Under the pieces are notes generated by a model. It was not told the DNA's origin, did not search any database, and saw nothing but the letters and a program-made list of their open reading frames with translations. The position numbers and the translations under genes were made by a program. From positions 19,031 through 83,030 of the forward strand of contig NZ_WJFC01000036.1 in NCBI RefSeq assembly GCF_009725235.1: 64,000 nucleotides of DNA. Reading direction: 5' to 3'. Source of the DNA: Scytonema sp. UIC 10036. Its GTDB lineage: Bacteria > Cyanobacteriota > Cyanobacteriia > Cyanobacteriales > Nostocaceae. This document shows positions 8,928-20,500 of this stretch, one piece after another (the first letter of the stretch is position 1; each line of letters opens with the position of its first letter).

Positions 8928-11900
8928 CCGAAAATTCAGTGAACACAGACCGTCAGTCCTTGATGAAGAAAGCACTCCTGGAACTTAAGGAGATGAAATC
9001 TCAGCTAGAAGCTGTGGAAAGGACTAAAAAAGAACCAATAGCGCTCGTGGGCGTGGGGTGCCGATTTCCGGGCGGCGTACTCAACCCAGAAGCATTCTGG
9101 CAACTACTGCGCGACGGTGTAGATGCAGTCACTGAAGTGCCAGCGAATCGCTGGGATATTAATGCTTTGTATGACCCCAATCCGGAAACTCCCGGCAAAA
9201 TGTATACTCGCTACGGTGGGTTTATCAGTCAGTTGGAGGACTTCGACGCTCAGTTTTTCGGGATTGCCCCCAGAGAAGCGGTGAGCCTCGACCCTCAGCA
9301 ACGGATGCTGTTGGAGGTCAGTTGGGAAGCAATAGAAAGTGCCAACATCAGCCCCGCTCAATTGCTGGGTTCTCAAACCGGGGTGTTCATTGGCATTTCT
9401 GCTATTGATTATTTGCACCGCTTGTTGACCAGAGAAGCAACAGAGTTCGATGCTTACCATGCTACAGGTAATGCTCACAGTATTGCGGCAGGTCGCTTGT
9501 CTTATATTCTGGGTCTGACAGGGCCAAGCATAGCAGTGGATACGGCCTGCTCCTCCTCTTTGGTAGCAGTTCATTTAGCTTGTCAAAGCCTGCGGAATCA
9601 TGAGTGTAATTTAGCTCTAGCAGGCGGGGTTAACTTGCTGCTTTCCAGTGAAATTAGTATCAATTTCTCGAAAGCGAGGATGCTTTCACCGGATGGGCGA
9701 TGCAAAACCTTTGATGCCAAAGCTGACGGCTACGTCCGGGGTGAAGGGTGCGGGGTGATTATCCTCAAGCGCCTTTCTGACGCAATCAAAGACAACGATC
9801 GCATACTCGCATTAATTCGCGGCAGTGCAGTCAACCAAGATGGTCGCAGCAGTGGTTTGACAGTACCCAACGGTTCAATGCAGCAAGCAGTCATTCGTCA
9901 AGCTTTGAAAAATGGCGGGGTAGAAGCGAGTGAAGTTAGCTATATCGAAGCTCATGGTACGGGAACTGCTTTAGGAGATCCAATTGAAGTGGAAGCTTTG
10001 ACCGCCGTGTTTGGTAAGAATCGCTCCCAAGACCAGCCTCTCACTGTGGGTTCGTTGAAAACCAATATCGGGCATTTAGAAGCAGCCGCCGGAATTGCCG
10101 GACTCATCAAAGTAATGCTGCAATTTCAGCACCAAGAAATTGCACCCCATTTGCACTTTGAACATCCCAGTCCTCATATTAACTGGGAGAATTTGCCCCT
10201 CACAGTACCCACTCAAAGAACTCAGTGGTCTAGAGAAAATCCCCGTGTAGCAGGAGTCAGTTCTTTTGGCTTTAGCGGTACAAATGCCCACGTAGTATTG
10301 GCACAAGCCCCACCACAACAGCCGCAACCAACATCAGAACTCGAACGTCCAATACATTTGCTCGCTTTATCAGCTAAGACACAATCAGCTTTAGAGCAGT
10401 TAGCTTTTAGCTATCAAAACTACATCCAAACTCATCCGGAAATCTCAATTGCAGATATATGCTATACGGCAAATACAGGGCGATCGCATTTTCACTACCG
10501 TCTGGCAATTGTCGCTGACTCTAAGGAGCAGTTATTAGAAAAACTCACCAGTCAAGAGACTGCCATCACTCATCGTGTAGGCTCGCAGCCGAAGAAAGCC
10601 TTCTTATTCACAGGACAAGGCTCCCAGTACATCAATATGGGAAGGCAACTGTATGAAACCCAACCGATATTCCGTGAAACACTACAGCAGTGCAATGAAA
10701 TCCTTCGCCCCTATCTGGAGCCAACCTTATTAGAGGTACTGTATCCTAGCGAGCCCAGCGAGCAGTGCTCGTCGCGACTAGATCGAACAGCATATACTCA
10801 ACCGGCATTGTTTGCGGTGGAATATGCCCTGTATAAACTATGGAAATCGTGGGGAATAGAACCAGATGTGGTGATGGGGCATAGCGTAGGAGAATACGTA
10901 GCAGCCACTGTTGCGGGTGTGTTTAGCCTAGAAGATGGTCTAACCCTGATTGCTCATCGAGGAAAGTTGATGCAGCAGTTGCCCGAAGGCGAGATGGTTT
11001 CAGTGAGGGCAACAGAGTCAGTGGTGCGCTCTGCGCTCGCACCTTATGTACGGACAGTGGCGCTGGCGGCGCTCAATGGTTTGGAAAGTGTGGTGATTTC
11101 TGGAGCCAGTGAAGAGCTCGGTGTGATTTGTCAACAGTTAGAACAACAGGGAATAAAAACAAAGCGGTTACAAGTCTCGCACGCCTTCCATTCGCCGTTG
11201 ATGACTCCAATGTTGGAAGAGTTTGAAGGTGTAGCGGCTCGTATTACCTACAATCAACCGCAAATTTCAATTGTATCCAATGTAACTGGGCAACTCGCTG
11301 ACGAGAACATGAGTACAGCCAAATACTGGGTGAATCATGTGTGCCAAACAGTGCAATTTGCCGCCAGTATGCAGGTATTGCATGATTGTGAAGCGTTCAT
11401 AGAGATAGGACCAAAGCCAACTTTATTAGGGATGGGACGTGAATGCATCCCAGAGAGCGAGAGATTGTGGTTGCCGTCTCTACGTCCGGGAGTGCCAGAA
11501 TGGGAACAACTCCTGTCTAGTTTGAGCCAGTTATATGTAGCAGGAGTTGAGGTAGATTGGTCGGGATTTGAGCGGGATTATCTGCGAAAGAAAGTAGCAC
11601 TACCGACCTATCCATTTCAAAGACAGCGCTATTGGATTGAAAATTCAACCTCGACACGGCGAGGACAAAAATCAACAAAACTACACCCATTACTTGACCA
11701 AAAGCTGCGATCGCCCTTAAGCCAAGATATTTTCTTTGAATCAGAATTCAGTATCGCTACCAAGCCATTCTTAGCAGAACATAAAGTAGACAACCAAGTT
11801 GTCGTACCGGGAGCTTGTCATCTTTCCTTGCTCTTGGGAGCAGCTTCCTTAACTTTCTCAACCCAAGCATGTCGAGTAGAAAATATAGTATTCCCCCAAG

Positions 11901-14473
11901 CATTAGCGATCCCCACTGGAGAAGCACGCACAGTACAGTTAGTACTTTCCCCACAAGGAAGTGGCAAATTGTTCCAACTCATCGGCTTTGATGCAGCTAA
12001 CAGCACCACTGAAGAAAGTCAATGGCTTGTCCTCGCCAAAGGTGCGATGTCGCCCAGCACGAACGCGACACCACAAAGCACAGCCATCGAAGAAATACTG
12101 GCACGCTGTACGCAACAAATAGACAAAAGCGAAATTTATTCTAGTAAGCAGCGACAGATCCAATTGGGTGAAAGCTTTCAGTGGCTAGATAGCGTCTGGT
12201 GTGGGGAAGGAGAAGCCATAGCGAAAATCAAATGGTTGGAGGTAGGCTCTGAGCAACAGGAGTATCAGTTATATCCAGGTTTGATTGACTCGTGCTTGCA
12301 AGTCATGAACGCGATCTCTTCAGGAGAAGAAACTTTTGTGCCGTTGGCAATTGAGAGTTTCCGGTTTTATCAACGACCTCAAACTCAGGAGTTATGGTGT
12401 CATACACGGCGACGAGAGCAGCAGAACTCTGATTTAGACGAGTTCATAGTAGACATCAAACTGTTTGACTTCACGGGACAGTCCCTCGCAGAAATGGTCG
12501 GCGTGTCAGCCAAAAAAGTCAGCCATTGGTTAGCAGACGCTCTTGAAAGTACAGATTGGTTATACGAAATAGATTGGCAAGCGGTGGACTTAGAACAATC
12601 GACTATGGTTAAGGGTGGGAGTTGGTTGATTTTCACAGACTCACAAGGAATAGGCGAAGAGCTAGCCGAACAATTACAGCAGATGGAAGGTGATTGCACT
12701 TTAGTCTGTGCGGGTGTTAAGTATCAGAAAATCGACCAAAAACATTATCAAATAGACCCCACTCAACCAGAACATTTCCAAAAACTGCTCTTGGAGATTG
12801 GGAGCACACAACAACTGGGGATCGTATACCTGTGGAGTCTCCCCTCAAATGAAACGGCTCTGAGCAATCTCCCTACAGCCGAACTCCACAATTGTGGGAG
12901 TGTGTTGCATTTGGTGCAAGCATTAGTGGAATTTCCCGAGCAAATCCCACCGCATCTGTGGCTGGTGACCCAGGGAACCCAAGCAGTACCAAACACATCA
13001 GAGTCTTTGCAACTCACTGGCAGTAGTTTGTGGGGATTGGGTCGAGTTATTGCCTTAGAGTATCCAGAATTTCAATGCGTGTTAGTCGATTTACCGATGA
13101 CTGGAACGCGACAACAGTACCTACAAGCACTCCTGTTGGAGTTGTCTGCAACACGAGATGCAGAAGATCAAATCGCTATCCGTCAAGAGCAGCGATATGT
13201 GGCGCGACTGGTGGGGCATAGAGCCACTCCCAAAGAACAATCGGCAAAAGATTCTGCAAACTTATTGCAGGTGAATCAAGGGCAATTATCAGTAAAACCA
13301 GATGCGAGTTATTGGATTACTGGTGGATTGGGATCGCTGGGTATGGAGGTGGCTGGGTGGTTGGTAGAAAAAGGAGCGCGACACTTGGTACTAACCGGAC
13401 GCAGTCAGGCATCTGTTGCTGCACGAGAGCGAATATCAGGGTTTGAGCAATTAGGGGTGAGGGTGCTGGTGGTACAAGCGGATGTGTCTCAAGTGACTCA
13501 GGTTGAGGAAGTCATCAAGAAAATTAGCTCCGAGCTACCGCCGCTACGAGGGATTGTTCATGCTGCAGGAGTAGGAGATGCTGGAGTGTTAAAGCAACTC
13601 TCTTTAGAGCGCTTTGAGCGGGTGATGGCTCCCAAGGTAGCAGGAACATTGAATCTTCATAGCTTGACCCAAAATTTGCCGCTTGAGTTTTTTGTGTGTT
13701 TCTCGTCGATGAGTGCATTGCTGTGTTCCGGAGGAGAAGGAAATTATGGAGCAGCGAATGCGTTTATGGATAGCTTGGTTCATTACCGTCAAACTTTGGG
13801 TTTACCCGGATTGAGTATTAATTGGGGACCTTGGTCGCTTGGGATGATGACTAGCTTGGATAGTGACAATCAAAGTCGTTTACAAGGCTTAGGTATTGGG
13901 ACAATTGCTCCTTTGAAAGGATTGACTGTGCTGGAGCAATTGTTAAACCAATCTTCTGCTCAAGTGGTGGCAATACCTATTGACTGGTCGCAATTTAGCA
14001 AATCGACCACATCACCATTTTTTATTAATTTTGTTAAGAAAACTGAAAAATCTCAGTTCTACACTTTCCTGGAGACTTGCGATCTTAGCGATCGCAAAAA
14101 GCTTTTAGTTGACCATGTTTGCTCGCAAGTAACTAAAGTGCTAGGGCACAAACTTTCGCTAGAGCTAGACATCCAGCAAGGATTTTTGGAGTTAGGGATG
14201 GATTCTTTAACGGCTCTAGAATTGAGGAACGCTCTGCAAAAGAGTTTGGCTTGCTCTTTGCCTTCTAGTTTGATGTTTGACTATCCGACAGTCTCCAAGC
14301 TAGCGGATTATCTAGCACAAGAAGTCCTCAAGTGGAATGAAGCCGTGGAGCTGGATGTGGGTTCGCAAATTATGAATCCTCAGCCAGCGATCGCCTCCTC
14401 CGATCTAGAAGATTTATCCGAGAGTGAAGCTGAAGCCTTGCTGATGGAAAAATTAACAAGTATTAATTTTTGA
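8924..14473 (+). CDS. Type I PKS module KS-AT-DH-KR-ACP
   Basis: Starts at an ATG that overlaps the previous stop (ATGA), with AAGGG and GAGGAAAG just upstream. 1849 residues: docking helix (1-37), KS (40-462; Cys209), AT (556-882; Ser654, HAFH, malonyl-type), DH (919-1219; His953, Asp1122 in DSCLQ), KR structural half, catalytic KR (1460-1643; GGLGSLG, SGGEGNYGAAN) and ACP (1725-1800; Ser1761). There is no ER. The DH keeps both catalytic residues but is altered around them: HKVDNQVVVP where the family consensus is HxxxGxxxxP, and LGESFQW where the previous gene has FGASFQG. The KR reads VGDAG in place of LDD. I infer a weakened or inactive DH, so this module may leave a hydroxyl rather than a double bond. 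The C-terminus (EAEALLMEKLTSINF) is identical to that of the first gene in the window. Confidence 0.94.
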   Translation: MTENSVNTDRQSLMKKALLELKEMKSQLEAVERTKKEPIALVGVGCRFPGGVLNPEAFWQLLRDGVDAVTEVPANRWDINALYDPNPETPGKMYTRYGGFISQLEDFDAQFFGIAPREAVSLDPQQRMLLEVSWEAIESANISPAQLLGSQTGVFIGISAIDYLHRLLTREATEFDAYHATGNAHSIAAGRLSYILGLTGPSIAVDTACSSSLVAVHLACQSLRNHECNLALAGGVNLLLSSEISINFSKARMLSPDGRCKTFDAKADGYVRGEGCGVIILKRLSDAIKDNDRILALIRGSAVNQDGRSSGLTVPNGSMQQAVIRQALKNGGVEASEVSYIEAHGTGTALGDPIEVEALTAVFGKNRSQDQPLTVGSLKTNIGHLEAAAGIAGLIKVMLQFQHQEIAPHLHFEHPSPHINWENLPLTVPTQRTQWSRENPRVAGVSSFGFSGTNAHVVLAQAPPQQPQPTSELERPIHLLALSAKTQSALEQLAFSYQNYIQTHPEISIADICYTANTGRSHFHYRLAIVADSKEQLLEKLTSQETAITHRVGSQPKKAFLFTGQGSQYINMGRQLYETQPIFRETLQQCNEILRPYLEPTLLEVLYPSEPSEQCSSRLDRTAYTQPALFAVEYALYKLWKSWGIEPDVVMGHSVGEYVAATVAGVFSLEDGLTLIAHRGKLMQQLPEGEMVSVRATESVVRSALAPYVRTVALAALNGLESVVISGASEELGVICQQLEQQGIKTKRLQVSHAFHSPLMTPMLEEFEGVAARITYNQPQISIVSNVTGQLADENMSTAKYWVNHVCQTVQFAASMQVLHDCEAFIEIGPKPTLLGMGRECIPESERLWLPSLRPGVPEWEQLLSSLSQLYVAGVEVDWSGFERDYLRKKVALPTYPFQRQRYWIENSTSTRRGQKSTKLHPLLDQKLRSPLSQDIFFESEFSIATKPFLAEHKVDNQVVVPGACHLSLLLGAASLTFSTQACRVENIVFPQALAIPTGEARTVQLVLSPQGSGKLFQLIGFDAANSTTEESQWLVLAKGAMSPSTNATPQSTAIEEILARCTQQIDKSEIYSSKQRQIQLGESFQWLDSVWCGEGEAIAKIKWLEVGSEQQEYQLYPGLIDSCLQVMNAISSGEETFVPLAIESFRFYQRPQTQELWCHTRRREQQNSDLDEFIVDIKLFDFTGQSLAEMVGVSAKKVSHWLADALESTDWLYEIDWQAVDLEQSTMVKGGSWLIFTDSQGIGEELAEQLQQMEGDCTLVCAGVKYQKIDQKHYQIDPTQPEHFQKLLLEIGSTQQLGIVYLWSLPSNETALSNLPTAELHNCGSVLHLVQALVEFPEQIPPHLWLVTQGTQAVPNTSESLQLTGSSLWGLGRVIALEYPEFQCVLVDLPMTGTRQQYLQALLLELSATRDAEDQIAIRQEQRYVARLVGHRATPKEQSAKDSANLLQVNQGQLSVKPDASYWITGGLGSLGMEVAGWLVEKGARHLVLTGRSQASVAARERISGFEQLGVRVLVVQADVSQVTQVEEVIKKISSELPPLRGIVHAAGVGDAGVLKQLSLERFERVMAPKVAGTLNLHSLTQNLPLEFFVCFSSMSALLCSGGEGNYGAANAFMDSLVHYRQTLGLPGLSINWGPWSLGMMTSLDSDNQSRLQGLGIGTIAPLKGLTVLEQLLNQSSAQVVAIPIDWSQFSKSTTSPFFINFVKKTEKSQFYTFLETCDLSDRKKLLVDHVCSQVTKVLGHKLSLELDIQQGFLELGMDSLTALELRNALQKSLACSLPSSLMFDYPTVSKLADYLAQEVLKWNEAVELDVGSQIMNPQPAIASSDLEDLSESEAEALLMEKLTSINF

Positions 14474-14590
14474 AGAATCGAATTATGAACCAAGCAGACC
14501 AGTCAACTTCTCCAATTAAGCGAGCGCTTCTAGCTGTAGAGCATCTGCAAGCTAAACTAGAAGCTGTGGAAAGAGCCAAAAAAGAACCAA
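14410..14590 (+). other. Docking-helix pair between third PKS and hybrid protein
   Basis: Tail EAEALLMEKLTSINF and head MNQADQ...IKRALLAVEHLQAKLEAVE are nearly identical to those at 2100-2300, including the DNA around the stop/start (TTAACAAGTATTAATTTTTG in both). Confidence 0.7.
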
Positions 14591-17500
14591 TTGCCCTTGT
14601 GGGTATGGGGTGTCGATTTCCTGGAGGTGTACTTAACCCAGAAGCCCTCTGGCAACTTCTGAGAGATGGTGTAGATGCAGTCACTGAAGTGCCAGCGAAT
14701 CGCTGGGATATTGATGCTTTGTATGACCCCAATCCAGAAACTCCTGGCAAAATGTATACTCGCTACGGTGGGTTTGTCAATCAGTTAGAAGAATTCGACG
14801 CCCAGTTTTTCGGAATTTCCCCTAGAGAAGCGGTGAGCCTCGACCCTCAGCAACGGATGCTACTCGAGGTGAGTTGGGAAGCATTAGAAAATGCCAACAT
14901 CAACCCCGCTCAATTGCTGGACACTCGAACTGGAGTGTTCGTTGGCATTTCTGGTAATGATTATTTTCAACGCTTGTTAACCAGAGAAATAACAGAGCTA
15001 GATGCTTACCAAGCTACAGGCAATGCTCATAGTATTGCGGCAGGTCGCTTGTCTTATCTTCTAGGGTTAACTGGACCTAGCATGGCAGTGGATACTGCTT
15101 GCTCCTCCTCTTTGGTAGCAGTTCATTTAGCTTGTCAAAGTCTGCGGAATCGTGAATGCGATCTCGCTCTAGCAGGCGGGGTTAACTTGCTGCTTTCCAG
15201 TGAAATTAGTATCAATTTATCGAAAGCGAGGATGCTTTCACCGGATGGGCGATGCAAAACCTTTGATGCCAAAGCTGATGGCTACGTCCGGAGTGAGGGG
15301 TGCGGGGTGATTATCCTCAAGCGACTCTCTGATGCCATCAAAGATAACGATCGCATACTCGCATTGATTCGCGGTTCGGCGGTCAACCAAGATGGTCGCA
15401 GCAGTGGTTTAACAGCACCGAATGGACCATCACAGCAAGCGGTTATTCGCCAAGCTTTGGAAAATGGCGGGGTAGAAGCGAGTGAAGTTAGCTATATCGA
15501 AGCTCATGGTACGGGAACTGCTTTAGGAGATCCAATAGAAGTAGGAGCTTTGGCCGCAGTGTTTGGTAAGAATCGTACCAAAGATCGGCCTCTCACTGTG
15601 GGTTCGCTGAAAACCAATATCGGGCATTTAGAATCAGCCGCCGGAATTGCCGGACTCATCAAAGTAGTGCTGCAATTTCAGCACCAGGAAATTGCGCCCC
15701 ATTTGCACTTTGAACATCCCAGTCCCCATATTGACTGGGAGAATTTACCCCTGACAGTACCAATAAAAAGAACTCAGTGGCACACAGGAGAAAAACCCCG
15801 CTTGGCAGGAGTGAGTTCTTTTGGCTATAGCGGTACTAATGCTCATGTGGTGTTGGCACAAGCCCCCTCTAGAAAGACCAGGGAAGTAGAGGAGCAGGGG
15901 AGCAGGGGAGGTATTGAACGTCCTTTACATCTGCTCGCCATATCAGCAAAGACAGATCCGGCTCTGCGGGAACTCGCTCAAAAGTACCTAGCATATCTGC
16001 AATCGCATCCCGATATCAAAATTGCAGATATGTGCTACACCGCTAACACTGGGCGATCGCACTTTCACAATCGCCTTGCTATCATGGCTACATCTGTTGA
16101 GAGCTTCAAAGAGCAATTGAAGGCTTTTGCAAGTAGTGGAGAAACATCGGAACGTTCATTGCATCGAACCCAGAAAAAGTCTCCAAAAATCGCATTTTTA
16201 TTCGCAGGTCAGGGTTCGCAGTACGTTAATATGGGTCGCCAACTGAGCGAAACTCAGCCTACCTTCCGTAAAGCGCTCGAACGCTGTGATGAAATTCTTC
16301 GACCCCATTTAGAAAAATCTCTTATTGAAATTCTTTATCCCTCCTCAACAGAAGAAACTGGGAAGTTTTTAACCTTAGATGAAACCGCATATACTCAACC
16401 CGCTTTATTTGCTCTAGAGTATGCCCTATATGAATTATGGCGTTCTTGGGGGATCGAACCCGCAGCAGTCATTGGTCACAGTGTAGGAGAATATGTCGCT
16501 GCCACTGTTGCAGGAGCTTTAAGCCTGGAAGATGGACTAAAATTGATTGCCCAGAGAGGAAAACTCATGCAGTCTCTGCCGACTGATGGGGCAATGGCAG
16601 CCGTTTTTGCCTCTGAAAGTCAGGTAAGAGCAGCAATTCAAGCTTATGCTCCACACTTAGCGATCGCAGCAATCAACAGTCCTAAAAATATCGTAATTTC
16701 TGGAAAAGCCGAGGTAGTCCGCACAGTAACGGCTAACCTGCAAGCAGAAGGAATAGAAGTCCGTAACCTCAAAGTCTCCCATGCCTTTCATTCTCCCTTG
16801 ATAGAGCCGATACTGGATTCATTAGAGGGAGTGGCAAGTAAAATGACTTACCAACCTGTGAAAATTCCCCTAATTTCCAACCTCACAGGTCAGATGCTGC
16901 AACCAGGAGAAATGCTCAATGCCCGTTACTGGCGAAATCACGCCCGAGAACCAGTACAGTTCATGGCGGGGATCGATACACTTTTAGACAAAGGCTTTGA
17001 TATCTTTTTGGAAATTAGTCCCAAACCGACTTTATCTAGGTTGGGGCAGCAGTCCCAGCAAGAAAAAAATGCAATTTGGCTCTCTTCCTTGGCACCGCAG
17101 CAGTCAGACTGGCTATTATTACTCAAGAGCTTATCAACTTTATATTTACACGGAGTCGATATTCACTGGCGCGGATTTGACCAAGACTACTCCCGCAGTT
17201 TATTATCCCTGCCTACCTATGCATTCCAGCGCCAAAGTTATTGGATTCAACAAGCAGATACAGTAAATACTAAGATAAATGGAAAAGATTTGATTATGAA
17301 TGGAAAAGAACCGAAGACACAGATGGATGTAGCCCTTACAGACAGCAGACATGAAGAAATTCTAGGAACATTGCAGGATTTAGTCGGAAGGTTATTGCAC
17401 GTTTCACCAACAGATGTCAATATTCATGCTCCTTTTCTGGAAATGGGTGCTGATTCCATTATGATGGTTGAGGCGGTGCAACGGATTGAAAACATTTATG

Positions 17501-20500
17501 GGTTAAAAATTTCTCTTCGTCAGTTATTTGAAGAGTTAGCCACTCTAGATGCCTTAGCAATTTATCTAGACCAGCATATCAAGACGGTATCTCCACCGCT
17601 ACCTGCTCCTGAAGTACCACCAACTCCAGCGATCGCAACTCCTCCATCTACTCCTGAAGTAGCACCAACTCCAGCGATCGCAACTCCTCCAACCTTTGTA
17701 CAACCCCAAATTTCTACACACCAACCACAAATAGAACCACCTTTAACGGTTCACCAGCCACAGCCACAGGTAGAAGCCTCCTTAACAGGGCTGGAAAAAA
17801 TCATGGGTCAACAACTCCAGTATCAATTCCAATTAATGTCTAAACAGTTGGAGGTTTTGCAAAACAAGAACGTTGCCCAACCATTAGAAGTCATAGAAAA
17901 TGGCAAATCAGCTTTGCCTGCAACAAACTATGGTAATAATACACATACCCCCCCACAACCTGTCCTACCTGCATCCCAGAACCCAACTAGCCAAAATGGT
18001 CAGACGGTTCCCCCAGTTAAGCAAATAGCACCAGCAGTTTCTTCACCTTGGGGACCGAAAAAGCCTCCCACTGGTGGGCTAACTCCTCAGCAGCTGCAAC
18101 ACTTAGAGGCTTTAATTCAGCGTTATACCCAGCGAACCAAAACTTCAAAAAAACTGGTTGAAAGCGCTCGTCCTTTCTTAGCTGATAGCAGAGCCTCAGT
18201 GGGATTTCGTTTGTCAATAAAAGAAATGCTTTACCCGATCGTTGCCGAACGATCTCAAGGTTCTAGAATTTGGGATGTAGATGGCAACGAATACATTGAT
18301 ATGACAATGGGGCAAGGGGTAACTCTCTTCGGGCATAAACCCCCATTCATTATGGAAGCCCTAGAAGCACAAATTGAGCAAGGAATCCATCTAAATCCTC
18401 GCTCTCCATTAGTTGGTGAAGTGGCTCAATTGTTCGCCGAACTTACAGGGATGGAGCGAGTTTGTTTCTGTAATTCTGGAACAGAAGCTGTAATGGCAGC
18501 AATCAGAGCAGCAAGATCTGTGACTGGTCGAACCAAGATTGCTATGTTTGATGGTTCTTACCACGGACATGCCGATGGAACTTTAGCTAGAAAGCAAATT
18601 ATTAACAACGAGTACCGTTCTTTGCCTCTCAGTGCAGGTGTGCCTGCGGGTGTTGTTGAAGATGTCATTGTACTTGACTACGGTAGCGAGCAATCCCTAG
18701 AGTTTTTGCAAATCCATGCTCGCGAACTGGCTGCGGTGCTTGTTGAACCCGTGCAAAGCGGTCAACCTATTTTGCAACCCAAAGATTTTCTGCACAGTCT
18801 CAGGCAAATCACCGCACAAGCGGGAACGGCATTAATTTTCGATGAAATGATTACTGGTTTCCGCGCTCATCCCGGCGGGGCGCAGGCTTTATTTGGCGTT
18901 CAAGCAGATATTGCCACTTATGGCAAGGTGGTCGGTGGTGGTATGCCCATCGGTGCGCTTGCTGGTAAATCTCAATACCTAGATAGTATTGACGGTGGTA
19001 TGTGGAACTATGGAGATAGTTCCTATCCTCAAATAGAAAGAACTTTCTTCGGTGGCACTTTTTGTCAACATCCCCTAGCTATGGTCGCAGCACGGGCTGT
19101 ACTCAAGCATCTAAAAGCGCAAGGACCAAGCCTTCAGCAACAATTAAACGATCGCACCTCTAAATTAGCTGCTACTCTGAACACCTATTTTCTTGAGAAT
19201 GAAGTTCCTATTAAAATCGAACATTTTAGCTCTTTCTTCCGCTTTTATCTAACTGGAAATTTGGATTTGCTTTTCTATCACATGGTAGAAAAGGGGATTT
19301 ATGTTTGGGAATGGCGCAAGCATTTTCTTTCTACAGCTCATACCGAAGCAGATATTTCCCAATTTATCCAAGTCGTTAAGGATAGCGTTGAAGAACTTCG
19401 CTCTGGAGGTTTTTTACCCGCAAAAAAGTCTCGGGTGTCCTCTCAAACTACTAATGGCACAGAGTATGACACAACAACCCAAGTGGGTTTAGTGGCAAAA
19501 AACACGGCTAAAGGATTTGAGGAAGGACATCGATTTACGCCATCTAATGTAGAGTTCAAAACCAGTTCCAATAGTCAAAAAACTTTACAATTTAGCTTGT
19601 ACTACTTTGGTAGCTATGAGGCGGAATTTAGCACCAATAAGTACGACCTATTGTTTGAAGGCGCTCGGTTTGGCGATCGCCACGGTTTTACTGCAATTTG
19701 GATTCCCGAACGGCACTTTCATGCCTTTGGCGGTTTTTCTCCAAATCCTTCGGTAATTGCTGCTGCTTTAGCGCGAGAAACTCAGCACATTCAATTACGC
19801 TCTGGTAGTGTAGTTTTGCCCCTGCATCACCCAATTCGTGTAGCAGAAGAATGGGCAGTGGTTGATAATCTCTCTCAAGGCAGAGTCGGTATTTCTTTTG
19901 CTTCCGGTTGGCATCCCCATGATTTTGTCCTTGCTCCCCAGTCTTTTGGCAAACATCGCGAACTGATGTTCCAAGAAATTAAGACTGTCCAAAAGCTTTG
20001 GCAAGGTGAATCTATTGAAGTACCTGATGGGACAGGAAAAAATATTAGGGTCAAGACTTACCCCATGCCGATGCAATCCAATTTACCGATTTGGATTACC
20101 ATCGTCAACAATCCAGATACCTATATTAGGGCAGGAGAAATCGGTGCAGGCATTTTAACTAATCTCATGGGGCAAACTGTTGAAGATTTAGCCCGGAATA
20201 TAGCCCTTTACCGTGAATCTTTGGCAAAGCACGGTTACGCACCAGAAGCGGGAAATGTCACCGTATTACTGCATACTTTTGTTGGCGAGGATTTAGAGCA
20301 AACCCGCGAACGAGCAAGAAAGCCTTTTGCCAATTACCTCAAATCCTCCTTTGGGCTTATGCAGAATATGGTTAAAAGCCAAGGTTTGCAAGTCGATTTT
20401 GATAAACTCACAGAAGAAGATCGAGACTTTATCATTTCCTCTGCTTATCAACGTTATGTACAGATAGGTGCTTTGATTGGTACTCCCGCTTCTTGTGTAA

